The notes: generated from the sequence alone by a model not told the origin. A stretch of 64,000 nucleotides of DNA from Prochlorococcus sp. AG-347-E23 (GCA_003281685.1 QCBH01000004.1:62001-126000); one strand, 5' to 3'; shown: positions 1 to 10,715, counted from the first letter of the stretch. Translations and numbers: made by a program.

Positions 1-1
1 A

Positions 2-1462
2 TTATTAGTTATCGAAGAAGCTTTAAAAAAGTCAAATAATGATTTGATAATAAAAAATAATATACTTAGTAAATTAAATTCTAATCGCAATCAAATAATT
101 GAGGATTGTGCCTCAATTAATAAAGAAATTGAAGTCAATAAAGATTCTCTTAAGGCTTTCTCGCAAAGAATTGAGGATTATAAATCGAGATTAAATAAAA
201 TTGATAATGCTAATAATTTATTAGTTTACGAATTAGATCATTTAAAAAATGAATTGAAGCCTTATCATGATAAGGCTGACCAATTACAAACCATTCAAAA
301 GGCAAATTATGAAAAAAATCAAAAATCATCATTAATAACTTTTAATAACGATTTTAATAATCTTGATAACAAACTTGAATTACTTATAAAGGAAAGAGAT
401 GCATTAATAGATAAAAAGAATCAATTTGCTTTAAATAAAGAGCGAATCAATAATTCATTGAAATTTACTTTACTACAAGAAAAAAACTTGCAGGAATCTA
501 TTAATCAACTCGCAATTGCTCATAGTGAATGGATAGAAAAAAGAGATGAATTTAAAAAAGAGCTTGTAGATCTCGATAATAAAAAAAATTCACTAGAGAA
601 GGATTTAGGTTTATTGAGAAGGAAAAGAGATCAATTAAACTCTTCAATTTCAAATAAAAGGCAGGAACATAATAACTATCTGTTGAAGCTTGAATATCTT
701 GAAAGGGATATGCATTCTCTTAAAGAAGAGATGAGGAGCGAGAAAATAAAATTAGAAAATTATAAAAAAGATCTACCTAATCCTTCCCCGGAGTTTGGAG
801 AATATGAAGGGAAGAGTCTTGAATTTTTACAATCAGAAATTTCGATCATAAATACAAAACTACAAAGCTTAGAACCTGTTAATATGTTGGCTCTTGATGA
901 ACTGGAAGAATTAATTGAGAGATTAAATGGTTTGCGAGAAAAATTAAGGATTCTATCTAATGAAAGATCTGAATTATTGCTGAGAATAGAAACTGTATCA
1001 ACGATGCGTCAAGAGGCTTTTATGCAAGCATTTATAGAAGTTGATAGACATTTTAGAGAAATTTTTGCAAATTTATCTGATGGAGATGGATTTCTACAAC
1101 TTGAAAATCCTAATTCTCCTTTAGAGGGAGGATTAACCTTAGTGGCTCATCCTAAGGGAAAAAATGTCAGAAGATTAGCCTCTATGTCAGGTGGTGAAAA
1201 ATCGTTAACTGCTTTAAGTTTTTTATTTGCGTTGCAAAAGTATAAACCTTCACCTTTTTATGCATTAGATGAGGTTGATAGTTTTTTAGATGGTATAAAT
1301 GTTGAAAGGTTGTCAAAACTAATAGCGAATCAGTCATCAAATGCTCAATTTATAGTCGTAAGTCATAGAAGACCTATGATTAGTGCGTCTGAACGAACAA
1401 TTGGGGTTGCGCAAGCAAGAGGTTCTAATACTCAAGTTCTTGGGTTACCAAATGCTGCATAA
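2..1462 (+). CDS. smc: Chromosome segregation protein SMC, C-terminal part (5' truncated by window edge)
   Basis: Frame is open to the window start; coiled coil followed by [21 protein letters not shown] and [13 protein letters not shown] (ABC signature/Walker B of SMC). Confidence 0.93.
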   Translation, partial: LLVIEEALKKSNNDLIIKNNILSKLNSNRNQIIEDCASINKEIEVNKDSLKAFSQRIEDYKSRLNKIDNANNLLVYELDHLKNELKPYHDKADQLQTIQKANYEKNQKSSLITFNNDFNNLDNKLELLIKERDALIDKKNQFALNKERINNSLKFTLLQEKNLQESINQLAIAHSEWIEKRDEFKKELVDLDNKKNSLEKDLGLLRRKRDQLNSSISNKRQEHNNYLLKLEYLERDMHSLKEEMRSEKIKLENYKKDLPNPSPEFGEYEGKSLEFLQSEISIINTKLQSLEPVNMLALDELEELIERLNGLREKLRILSNERSELLLRIETVSTMRQEAFMQAFIEVDRHFREIFANLSDGDGFLQLENPNSPLEGGLTLVAHPKGKNVRRLASMSGGEKSLTALSFLFALQKYKPSPFYALDEVDSFLDGINVERLSKLIANQSSNAQFIVVSHRRPMISASERTIGVAQARGSNTQVLGLPNAA

Positions 1463-1507
1463 ACTCACTTTTTTAAATTTATACGTCAGAATGATAAAAA
1501 GAAATTT

Positions 1508-2539
1508 ATGAGCTTGTCTAACACATCTGCTAATAAGAATCTCCCTAACTCAGTTCCTAGTGAACGTTTATGGTTAAGGTCAGAATTAATGGGAACACAA
1601 GTTATAACTACTGATACTGGGAGGCGGCTAGGCGTAGTTGGCGAAGTTGTTGTTGATATCGATAGAAGAGAGGTGGTCGCTTTGGGACTAAGAGATAATC
1701 CACTTACAAGATTTTTACCAGGTTTGCCAAAATGGATGCCATTAGAAAGTATAAAGCAAGTTGGAGATGTCATATTAGTTGACTCCCTAGATTCTTTGAG
1801 TGAGAGTTTTTCTCCAGAAAGATATGGGAAGGTAATTAATTGTCAAGTGATTACAGAATCTGGACAACTTTTAGGAAGAGTTCTTGGCTTTTCTTTTGAT
1901 ATTGAGACTGGGGATTTGATATCTCTTGTTATGGGCGCTGTTGGTGTTCCTCTTTTAGGTGAGGGAGTTTTAAGTACTTGGGAAATACCTGTTGAGGAAA
2001 TTGTAAGTAGTGGTACAGATAGGATTATTGTTTATGAAGGTGCGGAAGAGAAATTGAAGCAACTAAGTAGTGGACTACTTGAGAAACTAGGAGTTGGGGG
2101 TTCTTCATGGGATGAAAGGGAAGTAAATGGATACTCAGCAAATCTTGTACCTGTTGAGAATCAGTTACTTTCAGGTTCTGAATCAGAACAGCAAAACAAT
2201 TTGGTAGAGGAATATGAAGAAGTTGTTGAAGAAGATGATTATGAAGATGAACTTGAATATGTTGAAATAAAGGGTTCTGCAGAGGAAATAAATAATACAA
2301 AAAAGCTATACATGGATAATGATTATTTTGATCAGATCGAGAATCAAAATAGTGTTAATCAAATAGATGAAAAAAACAATATTGATTTTAAGCAAAAGAA
2401 ACAATCAACTACTAATTTAGTTTCGAAAAGACCAATTCAAAATGCGACTGAAACTTTAGATATTGAACCACTAGATGAAAAAAATTTAGTTCAAGATAAT
2501 AAAAAATCAGAAAAGTTTGAAATTGATGATCCCTGGTAA
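1508..2539 (+). CDS. PRC-barrel domain protein with acidic C-terminal tail
   Basis: 343 aa; two PRC-barrel-like repeats (MGTQVITTDTGRRLGVVGEVVVD / VITESGQLLGRVLGFSFD); acidic tail EEYEEVVEEDDYEDELEY. Confidence 0.75.
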   Translation: MSLSNTSANKNLPNSVPSERLWLRSELMGTQVITTDTGRRLGVVGEVVVDIDRREVVALGLRDNPLTRFLPGLPKWMPLESIKQVGDVILVDSLDSLSESFSPERYGKVINCQVITESGQLLGRVLGFSFDIETGDLISLVMGAVGVPLLGEGVLSTWEIPVEEIVSSGTDRIIVYEGAEEKLKQLSSGLLEKLGVGGSSWDEREVNGYSANLVPVENQLLSGSESEQQNNLVEEYEEVVEEDDYEDELEYVEIKGSAEEINNTKKLYMDNDYFDQIENQNSVNQIDEKNNIDFKQKKQSTTNLVSKRPIQNATETLDIEPLDEKNLVQDNKKSEKFEIDDPW

Positions 2540-2542
2540 TTG

Positions 2543-3826
2543 TTAAAGTTTTTTTATTGAATTAACAATTATAGAAGCAAGTTTTTTTGCAGCACCTTTA
2601 TCGCCTCTTTCTTTGTGTAGATCATCTCTAATACTTTTTAATTGATCTCTATTTTTAATGAGAGATAATACTTCTCTTGCAATTTTTGTTGGCGAAATAT
2701 TACCTATCCTTTCAGGGACAATCATTCTTTTAGCTTTAATATTTGGCCAAGCAAAGAACTTCTTTTTTTTAAAATAGAAATTTTTAATTATAAAAGTTAG
2801 GAATCTATTTATGAATGAAATTTTTCCAATTACTCCAAAAATACCGTCCCAGGCACTCATCATATTTAAATGTTGAGTTGGCAAAACAACTAACATTGGA
2901 AGACTAATTGCTGCTAATTCTGCAGTATTTGCTCCTACAGTTGTAATTGCAAGATCACATTCTTTTAATATTTCATAGCAAGGATGTCTCTTGATTAGAT
3001 AAATCTTTGTATTTTTTAGTGTTTCAATTACATAATCAAAACGAGAGGATTTGAAGTTTTTAATTGTTTTGATTTTTGATGAGTAATATTTAGCAATTGG
3101 ATTTTTGTTGCTTTGAAAAAATAAATATTCACTTTTATCAGTAGTTGGTGCAATAGGAATTATAAAATTTATATTTTGATTTTCTTCAGCGATACGATCT
3201 GCAACTTCTAAGAAGAAAGGAATTCCAACAGAAAGCTTTGCTTTCTTAGAACCAGGCAACAATGCAATGTAGTGTTTTTCTGTATTTCTTAATGATATTT
3301 CGCTATTAAGTTTGATATCTGCCATCAAATCGCCAATGACTTTACATTTATATTTATATCTTTTAGGTATTAAATCTTTTACTTTTACATTCATGGCAGC
3401 AATTTCGTCGGTCCATTTAGGCCATCGCGAAACCCATTCAGCATATGTGATATTTAAATAACCTAATCTTTTAGCTAATAAAATGCTCCAAAATTGATCT
3501 CCACCTAGGAAAATAACTACCCCTTTTTTGGGCCAATTTTTAAAAGAATGTGGATTAATTAATAATTTCCAAAAATTTTTGGATTTTGTAATTAAATCGA
3601 ATTTATTCCATGAATTTGCAACTAAAAATTCTTTACCAGTGGCATTTGGGCAAGGAACAAGGACTAACCTAAGAGTGAAATCATGTTTATCATCAGACAG
3701 TGATTTATTTATTTTGTTAAGCTCGTTTACTACAGGATTTACCCATGTAGCTAATTCACCAGGACCATTAGAAATTATAACTACTGCAACTGATTTTTTT
3801 TTCATTGCAGTTAAAGCAGAATACAT
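2543..3826 (-). CDS. LpxB-like / lipid-A-disaccharide synthase-related glycosyltransferase-like protein
   Basis: VVIISNGPGELATWVNPVVNEL, LLPGSKKAKLSVGIPFFLEVADRI, TTVGANTAELAAISLPMLVVLP. The ORF-track N-terminal extension runs into the tRNA-Leu, so the start is set at 3826 (or ATG 3805). Confidence 0.7.
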   Translation of the reverse strand: MYSALTAMKKKSVAVVIISNGPGELATWVNPVVNELNKINKSLSDDKHDFTLRLVLVPCPNATGKEFLVANSWNKFDLITKSKNFWKLLINPHSFKNWPKKGVVIFLGGDQFWSILLAKRLGYLNITYAEWVSRWPKWTDEIAAMNVKVKDLIPKRYKYKCKVIGDLMADIKLNSEISLRNTEKHYIALLPGSKKAKLSVGIPFFLEVADRIAEENQNINFIIPIAPTTDKSEYLFFQSNKNPIAKYYSSKIKTIKNFKSSRFDYVIETLKNTKIYLIKRHPCYEILKECDLAITTVGANTAELAAISLPMLVVLPTQHLNMMSAWDGIFGVIGKISFINRFLTFIIKNFYFKKKKFFAWPNIKAKRMIVPERIGNISPTKIAREVLSLIKNRDQLKSIRDDLHKERGDKGAAKKLASIIVNSIKKL

Positions 3827-3830
3827 TAAA

Positions 3831-3912
3831 TGCGGACGGCGAGACTTGAACTCGCAAGGCCGAAGCCACACGCTCCTTAGACGTGCGCGTCTACCAATTC
3901 CGCCACGTCCGC
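3831..3912 (-). tRNA. tRNA-Leu, anticodon AAG
   Basis: Reverse complement GCGGACGTGGCGGAATTGGTAGACGCG-CACGT-CTAAGGA-GCGTG-TGGCTTCGGCC...GTTCAAGTCTCGCCGTCCGCA; 7-bp acceptor, long variable arm, loop CT-AAG-GA. Confidence 0.93.
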
Positions 3913-4172
3913 AAAGGGTTTTCAGCAACCGGGGGATGCCTAAACCTTAAAAATATCATACATTATTGGCAGAAATAAGATTGTATTTCGAAAAGAGTTT
4001 TTTTGAATATTATGAATAATTTTTCTATTGCATAAAACAAATATTTATACATATATAACGTTTTAGGTTGTATTGTAAAAAATGTCCTCTGATCACTAAA
4101 AAATTTTGTTGAATACTTTGGCAAATAATTTTTTATTTTAAGTCATTTCATTTCTTCAATTTTATTTTCATA

Positions 4173-5522
4173 ATGGTTGAAAAAGTTTTAATTGCTAATC
4201 GTGGAGAAATAGCTTTACGAATTGTCAGAAGTTGTAGAGAACTAGGTATTGCAACAGTTGCTGTTTTTAGCACTGTAGATAAAAAAGCATTGCATGTTCA
4301 GCTTGCTGATGAGGCGGTTTGCGTTGGAGATTCATTAAGTAATAAGAGTTATTTAAATATTCCAAATATTCTTGCTGCTGCTACATCGAGAGGAGTTGAT
4401 GCTATTCATCCTGGTTATGGATTTCTTGCGGAAAATGATAAATTTGCAGAGATGTGTAATGATCATGGCATAGTTTTTATTGGCCCATCTCCTAAGGCTA
4501 TTAGATCTATGGGAGATAAATCTACAGCTAAAGAAACTATGGAAGCAGTTGGAGTTCCAACAGTACCTGGTAGTAAAGGCTTGTTATCAAATGTTGATGA
4601 GGCTTATAAATTGGCAGAAGATATTGGCTATCCGGTAATTATTAAAGCGACTGCTGGAGGAGGTGGAAGAGGTATGAGGTTGGTTGAAAACTCTGATAAT
4701 CTCGAAAAAATGTTTAAAGCAGCTCAAGGCGAAGCAGAAGCAGCTTTTGGTAATGATGGTTTATATATGGAGAAATTTATAAAGAAGCCAAGACATGTAG
4801 AAATTCAAATTTTGGCCGACAGATCGGGTAATGTTGTTCATTTAGGAGAGCGAGATTGTTCAGTTCAAAGAAGACATCAAAAGTTGCTAGAAGAGTCTCC
4901 TAGTCCTGCAATTAACGCTGAGCTAAGAAAAAAAATGGGAAACGCAGCTATTGCTGCTGCAAAAAGTATCGGCTACGAAGGAGCGGGGACAGTTGAATTT
5001 TTAGTTGATGATGATAATAATTTTTATTTTATGGAGATGAATACTAGGATTCAAGTTGAACATCCTGTGACTGAAATGGTTACAGGAGTTGATTTAATAG
5101 CTGAGCAAATTAAAATTGCAAGCGGAGCAAATTTGGAATTTAATCAGGATGATATTCATTTAAACGGTCATGCCATTGAATGTAGAATCAATGCTGAAGA
5201 TCCTTCTCACAATTTCCGACCATCACCTGGAAAAATAACTGGGTGGCTTCCTCCTGGTGGTCCTGGTGTAAGGGTGGACAGTCATGTTTATACGGGCTAT
5301 GAAATACCTCCTTTTTATGACTCTTTAATTGGTAAATTAATAGTCTGGGGAAAAGATCGTAATACTGCAATTAAACGTATGAACAGGGCTTTAAATGAAT
5401 GTGCTGTAACTGGTATTCCTACAACAATTAACTTTCATCTAACCTTACTGAATAAATCTAAATTTAAGCAAGGTAAGATACATACTAAATATGTAGAAGA
5501 AGAATTATTGCCAAATTACTGA
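4173..5522 (+). CDS. accC: Acetyl-CoA carboxylase, biotin carboxylase subunit
   Basis: [65 protein letters not shown]. Confidence 0.97.
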   Translation: MVEKVLIANRGEIALRIVRSCRELGIATVAVFSTVDKKALHVQLADEAVCVGDSLSNKSYLNIPNILAAATSRGVDAIHPGYGFLAENDKFAEMCNDHGIVFIGPSPKAIRSMGDKSTAKETMEAVGVPTVPGSKGLLSNVDEAYKLAEDIGYPVIIKATAGGGGRGMRLVENSDNLEKMFKAAQGEAEAAFGNDGLYMEKFIKKPRHVEIQILADRSGNVVHLGERDCSVQRRHQKLLEESPSPAINAELRKKMGNAAIAAAKSIGYEGAGTVEFLVDDDNNFYFMEMNTRIQVEHPVTEMVTGVDLIAEQIKIASGANLEFNQDDIHLNGHAIECRINAEDPSHNFRPSPGKITGWLPPGGPGVRVDSHVYTGYEIPPFYDSLIGKLIVWGKDRNTAIKRMNRALNECAVTGIPTTINFHLTLLNKSKFKQGKIHTKYVEEELLPNY

Positions 5523-5540
5523 GAAATAATTAAATGATTT

Positions 5541-5855
5541 CTATGATATCTGTGTATGCAATGCGAGTTTTATAAGTCCTTGCTGACCGACTAAAATTTC
5601 TCTTAAAAAGCTTATAATTCCGATCCAAATTACGGGTCCAACATCAACACCTCCAATAGGAGGAATTAGTTTTCTTGTTAAATTAAGAATAGAGCTTGAT
5701 GGTATTGAAATTAATAACCACAAACCTTTACTTAAATCAATTTTTGGGTACCAAGTAAGTATTAATCTTATTAGAAAAACTATAGTTAGATATGAAAGAG
5801 AAATTCCTAAACTAATATCTAAAATTTGAAGAGAGTTTACAAGCAAGGAAATCAC
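5541..5855 (-). CDS. YggT family membrane protein
   Basis: 104 aa with LILTWYPKIDLSKGLWLLISIPSSSILNLTRKLIPPIGGVDVGPVIWI, characteristic of YggT/Ycf19. Confidence 0.85.
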   Translation of the reverse strand: MISLLVNSLQILDISLGISLSYLTIVFLIRLILTWYPKIDLSKGLWLLISIPSSSILNLTRKLIPPIGGVDVGPVIWIGIISFLREILVGQQGLIKLALHTQIS

Positions 5856-5936
5856 AATTAATTAATTCATCTTAATAAATAACCCATTGAAACGTATTTA
5901 ATTCGTATTATAAATTGAGAATTTAATATTTAAAAA

Positions 5937-6122
5937 GTGTTTCAAATCTCAAATTTATTACTGGCAGCAGATTTTTCTGCTGAAGTTGCAAATAATTCAG
6001 CAGTTGGAATGATAGGTAGTTTTATTGCCGCTGCCTTACTTATCGTTATTCCAGCCACTGCATTTTTGATTTTTGTCAGCCAGAAAGATTCACTCGATCG
6101 TACTTCTACTGGAAGACGCTAG
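5937..6122 (+). CDS. psbX: Photosystem II protein PsbX
   Basis: 61 aa, single [37 protein letters not shown]. Confidence 0.85.
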   Translation: MFQISNLLLAADFSAEVANNSAVGMIGSFIAAALLIVIPATAFLIFVSQKDSLDRTSTGRR

Positions 6123-6202
6123 TTTTTGTAGAAGTTTTAAGTACACTATATATATGAGGGATATTATTAACCCTTTAAAAAATAAATTTTTGGAGAAAGA
6201 AT

Positions 6203-7129
6203 GTGGTCAATGCTAGTCTCAATTGGGCCAGTATTGTTGGTATAGTTCTCGCGGTATGTGGAGGAGGCCTTTATTTTTTAAGGTCCTTTAAACCTGCCTT
6301 AGCAAGGGATTATGATGTTTTCTTCGCAGCAATTGGACTTTTGTGCGGAGGAATATTATTTTTTCAAGGCTGGAGGTTAGATCCTATCCTTCAGTTTGGT
6401 CAGTTTTTATTAGCAGGAACTACAGTTTTTTTCGCATATGAAAGTGTGCGATTGAGGGGAGTTGCTACTGATCAAGCTAGAAGGTCATCTTATTTTGATG
6501 ATGATCCTATTTCTGATATTCCCAGAAATTCTAGAGGTCGATTTAATGACGATTATGATAGGTTTGAAGAATCTGAAAGACCATCCAGAAGATTTAAACC
6601 TCAAGAAGATGAATTTGAAGAAGACTTTATGGAGGGGAGATCTCGTAGGAGGAATGTTTCAAGAGCTATACCCTCTGCTGCAGCAAGTAGAAGTAGGCCA
6701 TCTAAGAGGGAAATAAGTCAGTTTGAAAATGAAGAACCAATAAGAAGGAGAAGACAGACTTCTGAAGATAGAAATAGTAAACAACCAGAAACAAATAACT
6801 TTGGTGAGAGAAGAAATTTATCTCGTGATGAAGTTAAAACAGGGTCAAGACCCAGAATGAATCGTACAGTTTCTAGACGAGATAATATCTCTGGTGCTAG
6901 TGATTCTTCTCCATTAAGAAAGAAACCTACTAGATCCCCTATTAGGCAGCAAACTTCTAAAGCTCAAGTAGAAGATGCTTCATTTAAAGATGCTAATCAA
7001 GTTAAAAAAACAAGTGAGACTCGAAGGGTAAGTTCAGCTAGATCAAGCTCAAAAAATCAAAATAGTAGATATAACGTTGGAACAAACAAGAAGAAACCAA
7101 GAGATAACAGTTCTAGATTTGATGATTAA
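6203..7129 (+). CDS. Ycf66 family protein with long charged C-terminal tail
   Basis: N-terminal MVNASLNWASIVGIVLAVCGGGLYFLRSFKPALARDYDVFFAAIGLLCGGILFFQGWRLDPILQFGQFLLAGTTVFFAYESVRLRG is Ycf66-like. Confidence 0.85.
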   Translation: MVNASLNWASIVGIVLAVCGGGLYFLRSFKPALARDYDVFFAAIGLLCGGILFFQGWRLDPILQFGQFLLAGTTVFFAYESVRLRGVATDQARRSSYFDDDPISDIPRNSRGRFNDDYDRFEESERPSRRFKPQEDEFEEDFMEGRSRRRNVSRAIPSAAASRSRPSKREISQFENEEPIRRRRQTSEDRNSKQPETNNFGERRNLSRDEVKTGSRPRMNRTVSRRDNISGASDSSPLRKKPTRSPIRQQTSKAQVEDASFKDANQVKKTSETRRVSSARSSSKNQNSRYNVGTNKKKPRDNSSRFDD

Positions 7130-7405
7130 TTATAAGATTCCTGCCCATTTTAAAAACGATTGTTTACTAAATAATTCAATCAATATTATTGCTAGGAAGC
7201 CAATCATTGCAAATCTTCCATTAGTTATTTCAGAATAACTACTCCATCCAAATTTATATTCTTCTTTAATTTCTATAGATTTTTCATCTAATTTATTGTC
7301 TCCAATTTGTTCATTGATGTAATTTGGATCTTTCTGCTGTTCTATGAAACTCTCATTCTCTAAATTAGTGACTTCTGAGTTAGTTTGATCTTCTTTAGAA
7401 TTCAT
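7130..7405 (-). CDS. hli: High light-inducible protein (HLIP)
   Basis: 91 aa with EITNGRFAMIGFLAIILIELFSKQSFLKWAGIL chlorophyll-binding motif. Confidence 0.85.
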   Translation of the reverse strand: MNSKEDQTNSEVTNLENESFIEQQKDPNYINEQIGDNKLDEKSIEIKEEYKFGWSSYSEITNGRFAMIGFLAIILIELFSKQSFLKWAGIL

Positions 7406-7413
7406 TTTTTTCG

Positions 7414-9396
7414 TTAATCCTTAAAATTATACTTATCTGAAGTCAATAATTTCCAGTCTCCTTGTCCATTTAATTCTAAAATATTCTCGTGAAAATCTTT
7501 TAAGCTAGGTCTATGTCCAACACTAATAAGAGAAAGTTCTCGCTCCTTTAGTAAACTATATAGTTTTTTTTCAGTGTTAATATCTAAAGCACTTGTTGCT
7601 TCATCAAGTACTGCAAATCTTGGAGAATTTAGTAAGAGTCTTGCAAAAGCCAATCTTTGTTGCTCGCCTAGGGAAAGAATTCGTGGCCAATCTTGTTTGA
7701 TATCGAGATTGGGATACCGATCCACTAAGGTTTTTAAATTTACTTCATATAGTACAGAAGTAAGATGTTCATCACTAAATTTCTTAACTTCTGTGGGATA
7801 ACATAATTGTTCCCTTAAAGAACCAAGTAACATATATGGTTTTTGAGGGATGAATAATAATTCCCCAATTTTTGGTTTTTTAATTACTCCCTGATCGGGT
7901 TCCCATAAACCACTAATCATTCTTAGTAAAGATGTTTTTCCACACCCAGATGGTCCTACAACCAAAAGTGATTGATTATTGTCGATGCTTAAATTTAAAT
8001 TTTTAATTATTGTTTTATTTGATCCAGGTGGGCAAAGATCAGCATTATTAATAAGAATTGAGGGGTAATCTGAAATAACGTTTTGATTGCTTGTTGGGTT
8101 GGTTTGACTTATGGATTCAACTTTTGATTGGAATCCTTCTAATCTGCCAATACCAGCAGTAAATTTTGCAAGTTCTTCGATTTGATTAACAATGAAAAAT
8201 AACGAACCTTCAACCATTCCAAATGCAAAGCTTGCCTGAATAAAGCGTCCATAATCAATATCACCTTTAAAGTAAGGGATTGCCATTATTAAATATGGAA
8301 AGAAATTTCCAGCATAATTAATAGATCTTCTCATAACGTCTATTATTACTCTCCATATAATCAGTAAATTAAAGTTTCTCACCACTTCTCCTAAGCGTCT
8401 TTCAGTTTCACTTCGCTCAGGATTCTCCCCAGAGTAAAAGGCTATTGATTCAGCATTATCTCTAATATGTACTAAGCCGTATCGAAAATCTGCTTCATAT
8501 CTGAGTTGATCAAAGTCAATTTTTACAAGATTTTTTCCAGCAATTAAAAGGATAGAAGTTGCAAATGCAGCGTAACCAAATAAAGAAAAAGTAAGTGTTC
8601 TACTAATACTCCATAAAATAAGAATATTAAGTGAAAATGTTAGAAGGGCATCAAAAATACCTAATGTGAAAGAGAGACTTTGCCCGGTAAAAGCTCGGGT
8701 GTCATCTGTGATTCTTTGATCGGGATTATCTACATCGGTTTGTTCTTCATCATTCGGATTTAACTGGTAATAAGCTTTATTAGTCATATAATCTTTGACT
8801 AGACTTTTTGAAAGCCATTCTCTCCAAATTATTCCTAACTTGTATGTAAAAAATATTTGGGAAACACGTATTGGTAGAGCTACAGCGAAACAACAAGCGT
8901 AAATCCCCAATATCCGATAAAATCCATCTTCTTGTTTTTCTACTAAAGCATTTGTTAAATCTCTTGCAATGAATCCAATACCTGCGTTTATTCCGTTTAC
9001 AGCTAAAAGCATTAATACAATTATCGCAAGGAATAACCAATGTAACCATCTACGGTTTTTTAATTGACGTCTTAAGCTAAAAAAGCTTCCTGAACCAATT
9101 AGAAATAATGCAGAGAAAAGCAATCCCCAACTCCCAGCCCAAATTGAATTGACAGTACTTACTACACCTCCGAAATACTTTTCAAGAAAAATTGGTTGAA
9201 AGCTTTCAAAAAAACTTATTATTCCTGTGAGACCAACAAGTACTACTCCACCAACACAAAATAAAAGAGAAATCAAAAGCCATATGAATTGGAATCCATT
9301 ACATTGATCTATGGGAAGAAAAAACGGCTGTGATAGCTTCCTTAATTTTTGTAATTGATAAAGTATTTTGGATTTATTATTAACTGCTTTATTCAT
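7414..9396 (-). CDS. ABC transporter, fused permease/ATPase, SbmA/BacA- or ABCD-like
   Basis: N-terminal TM region with LTNALVEKQEDGFY; LLVVGPSGCGKTSLLRMISGLW; LSLGEQQRLAFARLLLNSPRFAVLDEATSALD. Confidence 0.88.
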   Translation of the reverse strand: MNKAVNNKSKILYQLQKLRKLSQPFFLPIDQCNGFQFIWLLISLLFCVGGVVLVGLTGIISFFESFQPIFLEKYFGGVVSTVNSIWAGSWGLLFSALFLIGSGSFFSLRRQLKNRRWLHWLFLAIIVLMLLAVNGINAGIGFIARDLTNALVEKQEDGFYRILGIYACCFAVALPIRVSQIFFTYKLGIIWREWLSKSLVKDYMTNKAYYQLNPNDEEQTDVDNPDQRITDDTRAFTGQSLSFTLGIFDALLTFSLNILILWSISRTLTFSLFGYAAFATSILLIAGKNLVKIDFDQLRYEADFRYGLVHIRDNAESIAFYSGENPERSETERRLGEVVRNFNLLIIWRVIIDVMRRSINYAGNFFPYLIMAIPYFKGDIDYGRFIQASFAFGMVEGSLFFIVNQIEELAKFTAGIGRLEGFQSKVESISQTNPTSNQNVISDYPSILINNADLCPPGSNKTIIKNLNLSIDNNQSLLVVGPSGCGKTSLLRMISGLWEPDQGVIKKPKIGELLFIPQKPYMLLGSLREQLCYPTEVKKFSDEHLTSVLYEVNLKTLVDRYPNLDIKQDWPRILSLGEQQRLAFARLLLNSPRFAVLDEATSALDINTEKKLYSLLKERELSLISVGHRPSLKDFHENILELNGQGDWKLLTSDKYNFKD

Positions 9397-9438
9397 TACT
9401 AGACTCGTGTTATGAAATAAATTATAACTTTTAGCAGT

Positions 9439-9717
9439 CTATTGACCAAAGCCAATAAATGAAAGTGCCCAGTCAGGTAAATTCAAGTAATTCAAGATTG
9501 TTGCATCAAATTCATGAACTTTTGGAAAAGATTTATCTAATGCCCACCACAGTAGAAAAGGTAAATTAAATAAAATTTGTAATTGCCATTTATAAGTTAA
9601 AACGTTCCAAATTTTTATTAACTTAGTTTTGAGTGAATCATCTAGCTCTTCCCAATTTTTTGAAATTAAATTGAATAAATTTTTAGATTCTGTATTTAAG
9701 GATTCTGGGGTATTCAT
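9439..9717 (-). CDS. Conserved hypothetical protein
   Basis: 92-aa ORF in a tight co-directional run; hydrophobic centre (LFNLPFLLWWALDKSFP). Confidence 0.65.
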   Translation of the reverse strand: MNTPESLNTESKNLFNLISKNWEELDDSLKTKLIKIWNVLTYKWQLQILFNLPFLLWWALDKSFPKVHEFDATILNYLNLPDWALSFIGFGQ

Positions 9718-9763
9718 TTTGTTTTTATTTATTTATAACCCATTAATATTTCTTTCGAGAGTT

Positions 9764-10105
9764 TTAACCTGGAGGCCAATTCATTTTTCTTCCAGATAAA
9801 AAATGAATATGTAAATGAAAAACTGTTTGTCCAGATTCTGCTCCAGTATTAATTACTGTTCTCCAATTAGTTAAATTTTTTGATTTAGCTATTTTGCTAC
9901 CAACAAAAAGTAAATGCCCTAATAAATTTGCATCTTGCTCAATACACTCTAATAAACTGATTATTGGCTTTTTAGGAATCACTAAATAATGTACTGGAGC
10001 TTGTGCCTGGATATCATTAAACGCAATACAAAACTTATCTTGATAAAGCTTATCGCAGGGTATTTCTTCATTAATTATTTTTTGAAATATTGTTGTTTCA
10101 GTCAT
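9764..10105 (-). CDS. HIT family protein
   Basis: 113 aa; FHLHIHFLSGRKMNWPPG is the HIT motif HxHxHx; IPCDKLYQDKFCIAFNDIQAQAPVHYLVIPKKPI. Confidence 0.93.
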   Translation of the reverse strand: MTETTIFQKIINEEIPCDKLYQDKFCIAFNDIQAQAPVHYLVIPKKPIISLLECIEQDANLLGHLLFVGSKIAKSKNLTNWRTVINTGAESGQTVFHLHIHFLSGRKMNWPPG

Positions 10106-10109
10106 TAAA

Positions 10110-10715
10110 TTAATTAATTGAGATAACGTCTTTTTCGTTAAACCCTTCTTTTAAAAGTTCTTTGTTCAAATCATCTTTTGATGTAACTCTATCTACAAAT
10201 AATATTCCATTTAAGTGATCCATTTCGTGTTGAATACACCTCGCTAGAAGTCCATCTGCTTTCATTTTACGTGGTCGTCCCATTTCATCTCTAAATTTTA
10301 ATTTTATAGTTGATGGTCTTACTACATTCAAATAGACGCCAGGTATACTCAAGCAGCCTTCTTCGTATGAATTAAGGGTTGTTCCAAAGTCTGTAATTTC
10401 TGGATTGATTAATATTAAAGGTTCTGCTGCTGAGTCTTCAAAATTTACGTCTATGACAAGAAGCTCTTTGTTGATTCCAATTTGTGGTGCAGCAAGTCCA
10501 ATTCCTTTAGCTGCATACATGCTTTGAAGCATTTCTCTAGAAAGTTTTCTAATCGATTCGTCAACTTTGGTTATTCTTTTGGAATTTTGTCTTAATACAT
10601 CATCACCAAGCTTATATATGTCTAGAGATGGCTTACCTGGTTGTTCTTTTGCAATTTTTTCTGCGTTTCCATTTGTTCTTGACTTTTTTGCAAGTTGTGA
10701 AAAATGGTTTGCCAC
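10110..10715 (-). CDS. def: Peptide deformylase
   Basis: GIGLAAPQIGI, EEGCLSIPGVY, QHEMDHLNGILFVDR (three PDF motifs). Confidence 0.96.
   Translation of the reverse strand: MANHFSQLAKKSRTNGNAEKIAKEQPGKPSLDIYKLGDDVLRQNSKRITKVDESIRKLSREMLQSMYAAKGIGLAAPQIGINKELLVIDVNFEDSAAEPLILINPEITDFGTTLNSYEEGCLSIPGVYLNVVRPSTIKLKFRDEMGRPRKMKADGLLARCIQHEMDHLNGILFVDRVTSKDDLNKELLKEGFNEKDVISIN

Noticed and set aside
1486-1773. Minus-strand ORF 95 aa, and similar antisense ORFs at 2025-2300, 26216-26686, 27524-27940 and 28179-28490
   Set aside because: Lie entirely or largely antisense within clear CDSs, with compositionally biased, family-free translations.
3827-3928. N-terminal extension of the LpxB-like ORF (MLKTLCGRGGIGRRARLRSVWLRPCEFKSRRPH)
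   Set aside because: Translation of the tRNA-Leu gene on the same strand; the true start is downstream.
3528-3950. Plus-strand ORF 140 aa
   Set aside because: Antisense to the LpxB-like CDS and runs through the tRNA-Leu complement (KCGRRDLNSQGRSHTLLRRARLPIPPRP is tRNA-derived).
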